Assembly: GCA_905236365.1 (NCBI GenBank)
Contig: CAJOPP010000229.1
Span: 1-12,406, forward strand
Length of the DNA: 12,406 nt
DNA from: an uncultured Lachnospiraceae bacterium
GTDB lineage: Bacteria; Bacillota; Clostridia; Lachnospirales; Lachnospiraceae
Direction: 5' to 3'
Below the pieces are notes generated by a model. That model saw nothing but the letters and a program-made list of their open reading frames with translations, was not told where the DNA came from and did not search any database. Each line of letters begins with the position of its first letter. The first letter of the stretch is position 1. Of this stretch, positions 5,735 to 12,406 are shown one piece after another. The translations under genes were made by a program, and so were the position numbers.

Positions 5735-8700
5735 ATGGAAAGACTATATAATGCGGAAAAACGATTTATGTATAGAGTTGCAACGGATGAAAGTAGTACC
5801 ATTTATGACGAAGAGAAATTAGTTGAAATGTGTGAGGATGATGCCTTTTTAGAAAAAATCCGAATTGCAAGCAAAAGTTTATACGATAGTATATTAGAAT
5901 TTAGAACAAATCCGGATATGTTAAATGAAAAAAATAAATCAGAATTATTTGTTTCCATTTATAAGTATTATGTCAGATCAAAGAAAAGAACTACCCCGTT
6001 CGGACTTTTCGCAGCGGTTGGAACAGGTGAATTTTCAGACCAAAATAATATAGTAGGTGCTACTGGCGATTATATGAAAAAGATTATGCCGGATGCTGGT
6101 TGGTTGTATGGTTATATTGAAAAGTTAGAAAAAGAATATTATCGTAAGCTTAAATTTAAAACAAATAGTATAGCGGTTCATGATGGAAACCGAATAACAC
6201 TCCTATATACTTCTGATGAAGAAAATGAGGAGAAGAGTATAAGATATACAAACGTATATAAAATACTTGAAAATAAATGTAAAAACTATGTTGCATTTTC
6301 TGACATGATTTTGGAAATACAACGGGAATATCCGGATGTGCAATCTGAAGTGATAGAACAATATATTGTAGAATTGATAAAGAATGAAATTTTAGTTTCT
6401 TCACTTAGACCGCCGATGACAAATTCTACTCCAATGGATTATCTGATGGAGGAATGTTACAAATGTGGATTAAGTGAATATAAAATAATAAAAGATATAA
6501 AGGAAAAGATGGATAAATATATTCAGACTCCGATAGGAAAGGGAATAGAAATCTTTAATCAATTAGATGCAGAAATGAAAGCGGTGTATAACGCAAAAGA
6601 AACTTGCCAGGTTGATTTAATGATGCATGATCAAAAAATAGATTTGGGGTATGATATAAAAGCATCAGTGGAAGAATTGGCAAATTTTTTAAATCTTATG
6701 AGTAGTGCAGGAAGTGTAGAACATAGAATGTTGGAGGAGTTTAGGAATAGATTTCTTGAAAAATATGGTTTGAACAGGGAAGTGAATGTTGTAGAAATGA
6801 TGGATCCTATAATTGGAATAGGGACGCCATTTAGTTATAGCCAACCAGAGGTATCCGGAAGTAATGGTTCATCTTTTGACTCTACGATATCCGAAAAGTT
6901 AAAAGATTGCCTTACAACGTTATATGAAGAAGCTGTGGAGGGAAAAAAAGAAATACAACTTAATGATAGCAGATTATTATCAATTGTTGGTCAGTTAGAT
7001 CCCGATAAAGCATGGGAATCTTTTGATATGTATTTCTATTTAAAAGAGAATGGAGATAATATCGGGCTGGTATTGAATGAGAATGGAGGTGCTCCGGAGG
7101 CTGGAAAGACGTTCGGAAGATTTTCTATACATGATAAGAAAATTTCAGATATTCTTATAGATATAAATCAAAAGAGCAAGTATGAAAATGTAAAGACCTG
7201 TGAGGTGAATTTTCTTCCGTCTGATAAGCGTAATGGTAATGTTGTAAGATGCATCAATGCGAGAGATTATGCCTTGGGAGGCTGGGGAGAAGAAAATAAA
7301 GAAGAAATAAGATTGGAAAATGTGTTAATAGGTATTCATGATGATAAATTCTATGCCAGGGACAAAACTACAAACCAGATAATTAAATTTGGAAGTAATA
7401 ATATGTATAATAAAATGTTATGTCCTAATGTGTACAGATTTCTGATGGAAATTAGTAATGATGGAAATTATGTATGGTATGATTTTCCATGGAAAAGGGT
7501 ATATGATGGTATGCGACATATTCCTGCAATTTATTATAAGGATATTCAGGTATCATGTGAGAAGTGGAGATTATCTTACAATGAGATGGGAATAGACGGA
7601 AAAAAAGTTACATATGATGACTTTAAAAAAAGTTATTTAGAGTATTCTGAAAAAAGGAATATAGATCGGTTTATTAATATTACGGAATTCGATAATAAAA
7701 TACAACTTGATATGGCGTCGGAAGTGTCTATGAAAGTGCTATATAATGCCCTGAAAAAGAAAAAAGAAGGTTTGCTTCTGGAAAAAGCAGAAAACTTGAG
7801 TGTAACATGTAATGAAGGATGCCAACACTGTATGGAAATTGTGGTACCTGTTTTAAAACGAAATAAGTTTCGAAAAGATAGAATTATTCCTGATAAAATG
7901 CTCATAGAAAGAGAACAATATATAAAGTTTCCTTTTGAAGAGTGGATGTATTTTAAGCTCTATTGTAAAAGCAGCAGAGAAGAGGAACTTATATCTATGG
8001 AGTTAAAAGAATTTGGGGAAAAATTGCAGCAGGAATATAATGTCTATCATTTCTTTATGAGATATACAGATGATAGACCACATATAAGACTTCGCTTTGG
8101 AGGAGCGAGCGATGATTTATATAAAGCTGCCCCATTTATCTTTATCTGGTTAAAGGATATGATGAAACGAAGAATAATAGGGGATTATACGCTTTCGCTT
8201 TACGAGCAGGAAACAGAGAGATATGGTGGCTTGCAGCTTGTGCCTTTTGCAGAACAATTGTTTATTAATGACAGTCAGATTGTAGAAGAATTGATTTATA
8301 AGAAACGAATAGGAGAAACTGATTTATCAGAAATGCAGATGGCGGTTATATCAGTTCTTAAGTATGTGGAATTATTTTATGATCGGTATGAAGATAGATT
8401 AAGCTTTTTAAATATTTTCAATATTAGTAAATTTAAAAATGATTTTAAAAAGGAAAAATCCATATATGTAGATCTGATAGATTTGGAAAATGACTGGGAA
8501 AATTTTAGTAGCGGTAAGGAAAGCTGGATATTAGATATCTTGTCTTCAAGAACCGCAATCATACAGCAATACAAGGAAAAATTAGATGCACTCAGCGAAA
8601 ATGAAAAGGCAGATATATTGTATAGTGTAATTCATTTACACTGTAACAGAATGATGGGAACTGACAGAGAAATTGAGCAAAAGATTATGTATTATGCAGA

Positions 8701-8758
8701 AGCTATTATGCATTGCAAAAAATATTTGGTATGTTCAAAACAACGGGAAAGTGCATGA
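5735..8758 (+). CDS. lanB: Class I lantibiotic dehydratase LanB
   Basis: Full-length LanB of 1007 residues, close to the usual size of NisB and SpaB. Using glutamyl-tRNA(Glu), it glutamylates Ser/Thr of the precursor core and then eliminates glutamate to give Dha/Dhb. The glutamylation domain occupies roughly 1-720 and shows YYVRSKKRTTPFGLFAAVG, with Arg81, Arg85 and Thr87 matching the essential NisB arginine/threonine cluster. The elimination (SpaB_C) domain occupies about 735-1000 and shows FFMRYTDDRPHIRLRF (Arg776, His783, Arg785, Arg787), YEQETERYGG (823-832) and HLHCNRM (967-973). These correspond to the catalytic Arg, Glu/Arg and His of NisB. The ATG at 5735 has AGGAGG (5724-5729) 5 nt upstream; a longer reading from 5684 would start before the RBS. 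lanT follows after 42 nt. Substrates are presumably LanA1 and the other copies. The AT-rich codon use resembles its neighbours, not the GH31 gene. Confidence 0.97.
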   Translation: MERLYNAEKRFMYRVATDESSTIYDEEKLVEMCEDDAFLEKIRIASKSLYDSILEFRTNPDMLNEKNKSELFVSIYKYYVRSKKRTTPFGLFAAVGTGEFSDQNNIVGATGDYMKKIMPDAGWLYGYIEKLEKEYYRKLKFKTNSIAVHDGNRITLLYTSDEENEEKSIRYTNVYKILENKCKNYVAFSDMILEIQREYPDVQSEVIEQYIVELIKNEILVSSLRPPMTNSTPMDYLMEECYKCGLSEYKIIKDIKEKMDKYIQTPIGKGIEIFNQLDAEMKAVYNAKETCQVDLMMHDQKIDLGYDIKASVEELANFLNLMSSAGSVEHRMLEEFRNRFLEKYGLNREVNVVEMMDPIIGIGTPFSYSQPEVSGSNGSSFDSTISEKLKDCLTTLYEEAVEGKKEIQLNDSRLLSIVGQLDPDKAWESFDMYFYLKENGDNIGLVLNENGGAPEAGKTFGRFSIHDKKISDILIDINQKSKYENVKTCEVNFLPSDKRNGNVVRCINARDYALGGWGEENKEEIRLENVLIGIHDDKFYARDKTTNQIIKFGSNNMYNKMLCPNVYRFLMEISNDGNYVWYDFPWKRVYDGMRHIPAIYYKDIQVSCEKWRLSYNEMGIDGKKVTYDDFKKSYLEYSEKRNIDRFINITEFDNKIQLDMASEVSMKVLYNALKKKKEGLLLEKAENLSVTCNEGCQHCMEIVVPVLKRNKFRKDRIIPDKMLIEREQYIKFPFEEWMYFKLYCKSSREEELISMELKEFGEKLQQEYNVYHFFMRYTDDRPHIRLRFGGASDDLYKAAPFIFIWLKDMMKRRIIGDYTLSLYEQETERYGGLQLVPFAEQLFINDSQIVEELIYKKRIGETDLSEMQMAVISVLKYVELFYDRYEDRLSFLNIFNISKFKNDFKKEKSIYVDLIDLENDWENFSSGKESWILDILSSRTAIIQQYKEKLDALSENEKADILYSVIHLHCNRMMGTDREIEQKIMYYAEAIMHCKKYLVCSKQRESA

Positions 8759-8800
8759 AGTAGCAATCGTTATAAATTTGATGAAAAAGGAAAATGAAAA

Positions 8801-10609
8801 ATGGAAAATGAGAAAAAAGAAAAAGTAACAATCAAAGACATATTCATGTCATTAAAACAGTTACCGCAAACGATTAAGATTCTAAATAAAGCAGATGGAA
8901 AACTATTTAAATTATTGGTGGTCTTGAGCATAGTCACTGGATTATTGCCAATTGTTAGTATATTGGTTACGCAAGAGTTGCTTAATATACTGGTATCTCC
9001 TTCGACAGAAAATTTACGTAATATTATTTATATAATTGTTTTTTATATTGTTTATAATATTGTGTCATATATTGTTGGTGAGATAGAAAGCTATATTCAA
9101 ACATTGTACCAGTACAGGTTACAGTATAATTTACAATATATGATGATGGAACAATGTTCGAACATGGATTTAAAGAAGTTTGAATCTTCTGAAACATATG
9201 ATAAAGTGGAAAAATTGACTACAGAAGTATCCTATAGACCATATCAAATGTTTATGGCTGTGATTTCGATGTGTACATCGTTTGTTTCATTGATATCGGC
9301 GGTTGGGATTATATTTGTTTGGAATAAACTTGCGGCAGTCGCTATGCTAATTGTTCCTGTCCTGTCATTATTTTATTATCTGAAAATCGGACAAAAAGAA
9401 TTCGATTTGATGTGGAATAGAGCAAATGCAGAGCGAAAACTTTGGTATTACAATTATCTAATGACACATGACTTTTCTTTTAAAGAGATGAAAATTCTTG
9501 ATTTGGCAGAGTATCTTTTGGAAAAATATAAACGATCTTCAGAAGAGTTTATATCCGAAAATAGAAGCATATTAGATAAAAAGACGCTATTTAATATTAT
9601 ATTTGGTTTATTGATTTATATTGTGAGTGGAATGGTAATTGCCAGAGCAGCCTTGATGGCATATAGTGGCATGTTTCCAATCGGAAATGTAACAGCAATA
9701 ATCAAAGCGGTTTCTATGGTACAAACATCGTCAAGTGGAATAATGGTCAATCTTTATGCTGTATATAGCTGTTCTCTTTACATGATGATGTTGTTTAAAT
9801 TTCTGGACGAAAATAAGAAGGAAGATGACGGCAAACTATATTTGAATTCATCGATATCCAATATTGAAATAAACAATGTTAGTTATTCGTATGACGATAA
9901 AAGCAACGTCCTTAATGATATTTCTTTGACGCTGGACAAAGGAAAAAGGATTGCCATAGTCGGACCGAATGGTTCCGGAAAGAGTACTTTGTTAAAACTG
10001 ATTACAGGATTATATAAGCCGCAGAAAGGAACCATAAAAATTAATGGTATGGAATATGATAATTTAAATCAGAAAAGTTACCATGAAAAAATGTCTGTGT
10101 TATTTCAGGACTTTGTGAAGTATGAACTTCCTGTAAAAGAAAACGTAGGTTTTGGTGATGTTAAGAATGTAGATAATATGCAGAAAATCAATGAAGCGAT
10201 TCATTGTGCCGGAGCTGATTTTCTGATGGATGATAATGGAAGTGTTAATTTGGAAACACAGCTTGGAAATTGGTTTAAAGATGGGAGAGAATTGTCACAG
10301 GGACAGTGGCAAAAAGTTGCTTTGGCCAGAGCATGGATGAAAAAGGCTGACTGCTATATTTTGGATGAACCCAATGCGGCGTTAGATACATTGTCAGAGA
10401 AAGAAGTTTTTACAAACTTCTTTCAGCTCTCGCAGGATAAATTGGGAGTATATATTTCTCATAGATTGTGTGCTGCACAAATGGCAGATGAAATTATAGT
10501 AATGAATAAAGGGAAAGTTGAAGCAGTTGGGACACATAATGAATTAATGGAAAAATGTATGGTTTATAAGGAAATGTATGATGCAGAGAATTATGTAGAT
10601 GTTGCATAA
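8801..10609 (+). CDS. lanT: Lantibiotic ABC exporter LanT (class I, no peptidase domain)
   Basis: A fused membrane-plus-ATPase half-transporter of 602 residues, the size of NisT and SpaT, working as a homodimer to export modified precursor with its leader attached. About six transmembrane helices lie in residues 30-335, for example LLVVLSIVTGLLPIV and IIYIIVFYIVYNIVSYIV. The nucleotide-binding domain has Walker A GPNGSGKST (388-396), a Q-loop FQDF, the ABC signature LSQGQ (498-502), Walker B YILDEP with Asp522 and catalytic Glu523, and the H-loop His554. All ATPase residues are intact. There is no N-terminal C39 peptidase domain, so leader removal must happen elsewhere. AAAAAGGA lies about 10 nt before the ATG. 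It is co-transcribed with lanB (42-nt gap); a terminator-like hairpin follows. Confidence 0.96.
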   Translation: MENEKKEKVTIKDIFMSLKQLPQTIKILNKADGKLFKLLVVLSIVTGLLPIVSILVTQELLNILVSPSTENLRNIIYIIVFYIVYNIVSYIVGEIESYIQTLYQYRLQYNLQYMMMEQCSNMDLKKFESSETYDKVEKLTTEVSYRPYQMFMAVISMCTSFVSLISAVGIIFVWNKLAAVAMLIVPVLSLFYYLKIGQKEFDLMWNRANAERKLWYYNYLMTHDFSFKEMKILDLAEYLLEKYKRSSEEFISENRSILDKKTLFNIIFGLLIYIVSGMVIARAALMAYSGMFPIGNVTAIIKAVSMVQTSSSGIMVNLYAVYSCSLYMMMLFKFLDENKKEDDGKLYLNSSISNIEINNVSYSYDDKSNVLNDISLTLDKGKRIAIVGPNGSGKSTLLKLITGLYKPQKGTIKINGMEYDNLNQKSYHEKMSVLFQDFVKYELPVKENVGFGDVKNVDNMQKINEAIHCAGADFLMDDNGSVNLETQLGNWFKDGRELSQGQWQKVALARAWMKKADCYILDEPNAALDTLSEKEVFTNFFQLSQDKLGVYISHRLCAAQMADEIIVMNKGKVEAVGTHNELMEKCMVYKEMYDAENYVDVA

Positions 10610-10626
10610 GTGCGTTGTGTAAAAAT

Positions 10627-10684
10627 AAAAAGTCAGATAGCATTCTAGCGAATAACATCGTTAAAATTTGCTGTTTGACTTTTT
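10627..10684 (+). terminator. Terminator-like hairpin between lanT and lanC
   Basis: AAAAAGTCAGATAGCA (10627-10642) pairs over 16 positions (two G-U) with TGCTGTTTGACTTTTT (10669-10684), across a 26-nt loop. The right arm ends in a T-run, as in an intrinsic terminator, and the A/T arms make it look bidirectional. It sits inside the presumed lanBTC operon, so it may lower lanC expression or protect the lanBT transcript end. I found no clear promoter between it and lanC. Confidence 0.65.
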
Positions 10685-10733
10685 GTACTATATCAGCATG
10701 TAAGCAAATTAAATTTAAAAGGAGTGTTTATTA

Positions 10734-12062
10734 ATGATAAGAGAAAATGAAGAAAAAATAAGTAAAATAACAGAAAATGTTGCCGGCAAGTTGTTGGATT
10801 ATAAGAATATAGAAAAAATTCAAAACCAAAAAGATAATCAGAAAATTATTTTAGGTGATTCGGTAAAATGGGACAGAACGGCATTATGCAGTGGACTTCC
10901 CGGAGTATGTTTATTGTTGGGTGAAATGATAGAGAAGAATCCAAAAGAAAATGTCTGGCAGGAGATAGCAAATGAATATATAGGATATGTGGTCGATGAT
11001 ATTAGTCAAAATGGGTTTGATAGTATTTCGTTACATAATGGATTATCGGGTGTAGGACTCGGGGTCACAGCAATTGCAAAAAGAACAGGTGGATATAATA
11101 AATTAATAACCAATATTAATAAAGCAATCGTTTCCAATATTCAAATTCCAATCAAATTAACACAGCAAAAGGCAATAATAGGATACGATGTAATTGCTGG
11201 CTTAACAGGGATACTTAGTTATCTCATGCTATATATGGAAGATAATGCAGTGTATGATGCGATTGTTGAAGGCGTTCAGGTGTTGATTGATTTTACAAAA
11301 GACTGGGAAAAAGATGGAATTAAAACATATGGCTGGCTTGTTCCGCCAGAGGCTCTTTTTACAGATGAAGAAAGGAAGACTTATCCTGAGGGAGCGTTTA
11401 ATACGGGGTATGCACATGGGATTGCAGGGGTTTTAGCAATTCTTTCTAAAATGATAATGTCTGGCTTGTGTTTGGATGGTCAGAAAGAAGCAATCAATAG
11501 AATAATGGATTATTACGACAGATATAAAATTTTTGAAGATAATAGATATATATGGAAAGGTGAGATGGGATTTGATGAGCATAAAGCTGTGCAGAACAAA
11601 GAACCGTTTAGTGGAGAAGAATTTTTTCGAAGAGATGCATGGTGTTATGGTGCACCGGGAATTAGTTATGCTATGGTATTAGCAGGCCGGGTTATGGAGG
11701 ATGAAACACTGGTTGATTGGGCAGGTGAGAATTTGAAAAAGGCAATCGAAAAAAAAGATGCAATTTATTCTATGTCGATGTGCCATGGTCATGCAGGGAT
11801 TTTACAATTGGCAAAATCGGCATCTGTGTTTATGAAAGAAGGATATTTGGATGAAAATATTAATAATTTGGAACAATGTATTATAAATAGTTATGACGTA
11901 AATAATCCATTTGGCTTTGTTGATAAAGATTATGATCAATCGGAAAATATAATAAAGGAGTACAATGAAATTGGTATTTTGAACGGAAGTTCAGGGATTG
12001 TTTTGGCATTGCAGGATAATGGGCAGGAAAATCGAGTGTGGAAACGAGCATTTGCTTTATAA
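10734..12062 (+). CDS. lanC: Lantibiotic cyclase LanC
   Basis: A zinc enzyme of 442 residues that adds Cys thiols onto Dha/Dhb to form lanthionine and methyllanthionine rings, normally in a complex with LanB and LanT at the membrane. The repeated alpha-toroid motifs are present: LHNGLSGVGLG, GYDVIAGLTGILSYL, GYAHGIAGVLAIL, DAWCYGAPGISYA, MCHGHAGILQLA and LNGSSGIVLAL. The zinc ligands are Cys304, Cys350 and His351. Their 46-residue spacing equals that of NisC (Cys284, Cys330, His331). Asp152 and His228 occupy the places of the NisC active-site Asp141 and His212. The ATG at 10734 has AAAGGAG (10718-10724) 9 nt upstream. The gene is intact and slightly longer than NisC. It lies after the hairpin at 10627-10684 and before the lanA promoter. 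Confidence 0.97.
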   Translation: MIRENEEKISKITENVAGKLLDYKNIEKIQNQKDNQKIILGDSVKWDRTALCSGLPGVCLLLGEMIEKNPKENVWQEIANEYIGYVVDDISQNGFDSISLHNGLSGVGLGVTAIAKRTGGYNKLITNINKAIVSNIQIPIKLTQQKAIIGYDVIAGLTGILSYLMLYMEDNAVYDAIVEGVQVLIDFTKDWEKDGIKTYGWLVPPEALFTDEERKTYPEGAFNTGYAHGIAGVLAILSKMIMSGLCLDGQKEAINRIMDYYDRYKIFEDNRYIWKGEMGFDEHKAVQNKEPFSGEEFFRRDAWCYGAPGISYAMVLAGRVMEDETLVDWAGENLKKAIEKKDAIYSMSMCHGHAGILQLAKSASVFMKEGYLDENINNLEQCIINSYDVNNPFGFVDKDYDQSENIIKEYNEIGILNGSSGIVLALQDNGQENRVWKRAFAL

Positions 12063-12077
12063 AAAATATTTATCTAT

Positions 12078-12117
12078 TTTGATAATTCTTTGATAATTTT
12101 ACGCTATATTATATATG
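12078..12117 (+). promoter_or_regulatory. SpaR-like box and promoter of lanA1
   Basis: TTTGAT at 12078-12083 is repeated at 12089-12094. The identity extends to TTTGATAATT (12078-12087 and 12089-12098), with an exact 11-bp period. This fits the (A/T)TGAT-N6-(A/T)TGAT rule of SpaR operators. The second copy overlaps a -35 TTGATA (12090-12095), followed after 16 bp by a weak -10 TATATG (12112-12117); nearby TATATT (12105-12110) is too close to that -35. A weak -10 fits an activator-dependent promoter. The leader RNA would be about 25 nt. Confidence 0.7.
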
Positions 12118-12149
12118 TCGACAGGAAATAACAGAAAGGAGAAATAAAA

Positions 12150-12329
12150 ATGGCTAAGTTTAATGATTTTGATTTGGATTTAACGGAAAAGGCAGCTGTA
12201 AAAAATAATGATGTATCAGCACAGATTACAAGTAAATCTCTTTGTACACTAGGATGTATTACAGGTGTTTTGCAAGGTTGTAATTTAAAGTCGCTCGCAT
12301 GTAACGTTGCAATAGGAAATAAAAAGTAA
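12150..12329 (+). CDS. lanA1: Nisin-like class I lantibiotic precursor LanA1
   Basis: A 59-residue precursor. The leader (1-25) carries an FNLD-type box, FDLDL (7-11), for LanB/LanC recognition, and ends in VSAQ. The predicted 34-residue core begins ITSKSLC and aligns without gaps to nisin A. Counting in the core, Ser3-Cys7 (ring A), Thr8-Cys11 (ring B, Leu at 9 where nisin has Pro), Thr13-Cys19 (ring C) and Ser23-Cys26 (ring D) are all kept. The hinge is Asn20-Leu21-Lys22. Ring E is gone, because nisin Thr25 and Cys28 are Ala and Val. Ser29 is Ala, and the C-terminus is GNKK. Six Ser/Thr and four Cys remain, leaving Dhb2 and Dha5 free if fully modified. The Gln before the cut resembles subtilin (leader ending in Pro-Gln), not the Arg of nisin. 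The RBS AAAGGAG precedes the ATG by 9 nt. It probably acts by binding lipid II; immunity genes are not in the window. Confidence 0.96.
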   Translation: MAKFNDFDLDLTEKAAVKNNDVSAQITSKSLCTLGCITGVLQGCNLKSLACNVAIGNKK

Positions 12330-12384
12330 AAAACATAGTAAACAGAAATTAAAAATAAGGATTAAAGAAAAAGGAGAAATAAAA

Positions 12385-12406
12385 ATGGCTAAGTTTAATG
12401 ATTTTG
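12385..12406 (+). CDS. lanA2: Second lantibiotic precursor LanA2 (start only, cut by the right edge)
   Basis: The seven complete codons visible (MAKFNDF) and the upstream RBS are identical at the nucleotide level to lanA1. The 55-bp gap after the lanA1 stop holds no terminator and no second SpaR-like box, so both copies should be on one transcript. Whether the core is identical or variant cannot be seen. Multi-copy precursor genes are known in the nisin O cluster of Blautia obeum and in the Blautia producta lantibiotic cluster. Confidence 0.88.

Larger units (their letters stand above)
12135..12406 (+). repeat. Tandem duplication of the lanA start region
   Basis: A 37-nt block covering the RBS and first codons of lanA1 (12135-12171) is identical to 12370-12406 at the window edge. 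The distance is 235 bp, which is one lanA gene plus its short spacer. Further units may continue to the right. Confidence 0.93.

Noticed and set aside
8801..8900. C39 leader peptidase at the N-terminus of LanT
   Set aside because: No Cys/His peptidase motif. The transmembrane domain begins at about residue 30, as in NisT and SpaT.
12135..12406. CRISPR-like direct repeat
   Set aside because: The repeat is simply the RBS and start of duplicated lanA genes, with coding sequence between and only two copies visible.

Overview
The window comes from a low-GC Firmicute and most probably from a Lachnospiraceae gut commensal close to Blautia. The main species clue is the GH31 enzyme at 1737-3674. Its nucleophile (Asp307), acid/base (Asp420) and subsite Trp169 fall at the same residue numbers that I recall for the characterised alpha-glucosidase of Blautia (Ruminococcus) obeum. 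The right-hand part carries a nisin/subtilin-type class I lantibiotic locus, a kind of cluster already known from Blautia.

Layout. (1) 1-1253, minus strand: the N-terminal 417 residues of an unrecognised protein with two membrane segments, a coiled-coil region and a Pro/Glu/Ala-rich tail. It runs off the left edge. (2) 1254-1736: a divergent intergenic region with one good promoter in each direction and an imperfect inverted repeat. (3) 1737-3674: the GH31 alpha-glucosidase. (4) 3675-3971: a decayed fragment of an ABC-transporter ATPase, which looks like the seam between housekeeping DNA and an AT-richer accessory island. (5) 3972-5359: a two-gene unit. Its first gene is a short protein derived from the dehydratase domain of LanM (class II lanthipeptide synthetase) with catalytic motifs replaced. 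Its second gene overlaps the first by 7 nt and encodes an AgrA-like LytTR response regulator. A strong hairpin terminator follows. (6) 5665-12406: lanB, lanT, lanC, lanA1 and the first 22 bases of an identical-start lanA2, in the B-T-C-A order known from subtilin.

How it works together. LanA1 carries an FNLD-type leader and a 34-residue nisin-like core. LanB should glutamylate and eliminate Ser/Thr, LanC should close the thioether rings and LanT should export the product. Both lanB and lanA1 are preceded by the same direct repeat, TTTGAT-N5-TTTGAT. This matches the known SpaR box architecture (WTGAT-N6-WTGAT), so an OmpR-type LanR/LanK pair probably lies beyond the right edge and drives autoinduction. 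No immunity genes (LanI, LanFEG), no LanP and no LanRK are visible in the window.

The points most worth attention are four. The lantibiotic core has lost both partners of nisin ring E while keeping rings A-D. A catalytically dead LanM relic is coupled to an AgrA-like regulator beside a LanB system. The paired SpaR-like boxes recur before lanB and lanA1. A terminator-like hairpin sits between lanT and lanC.
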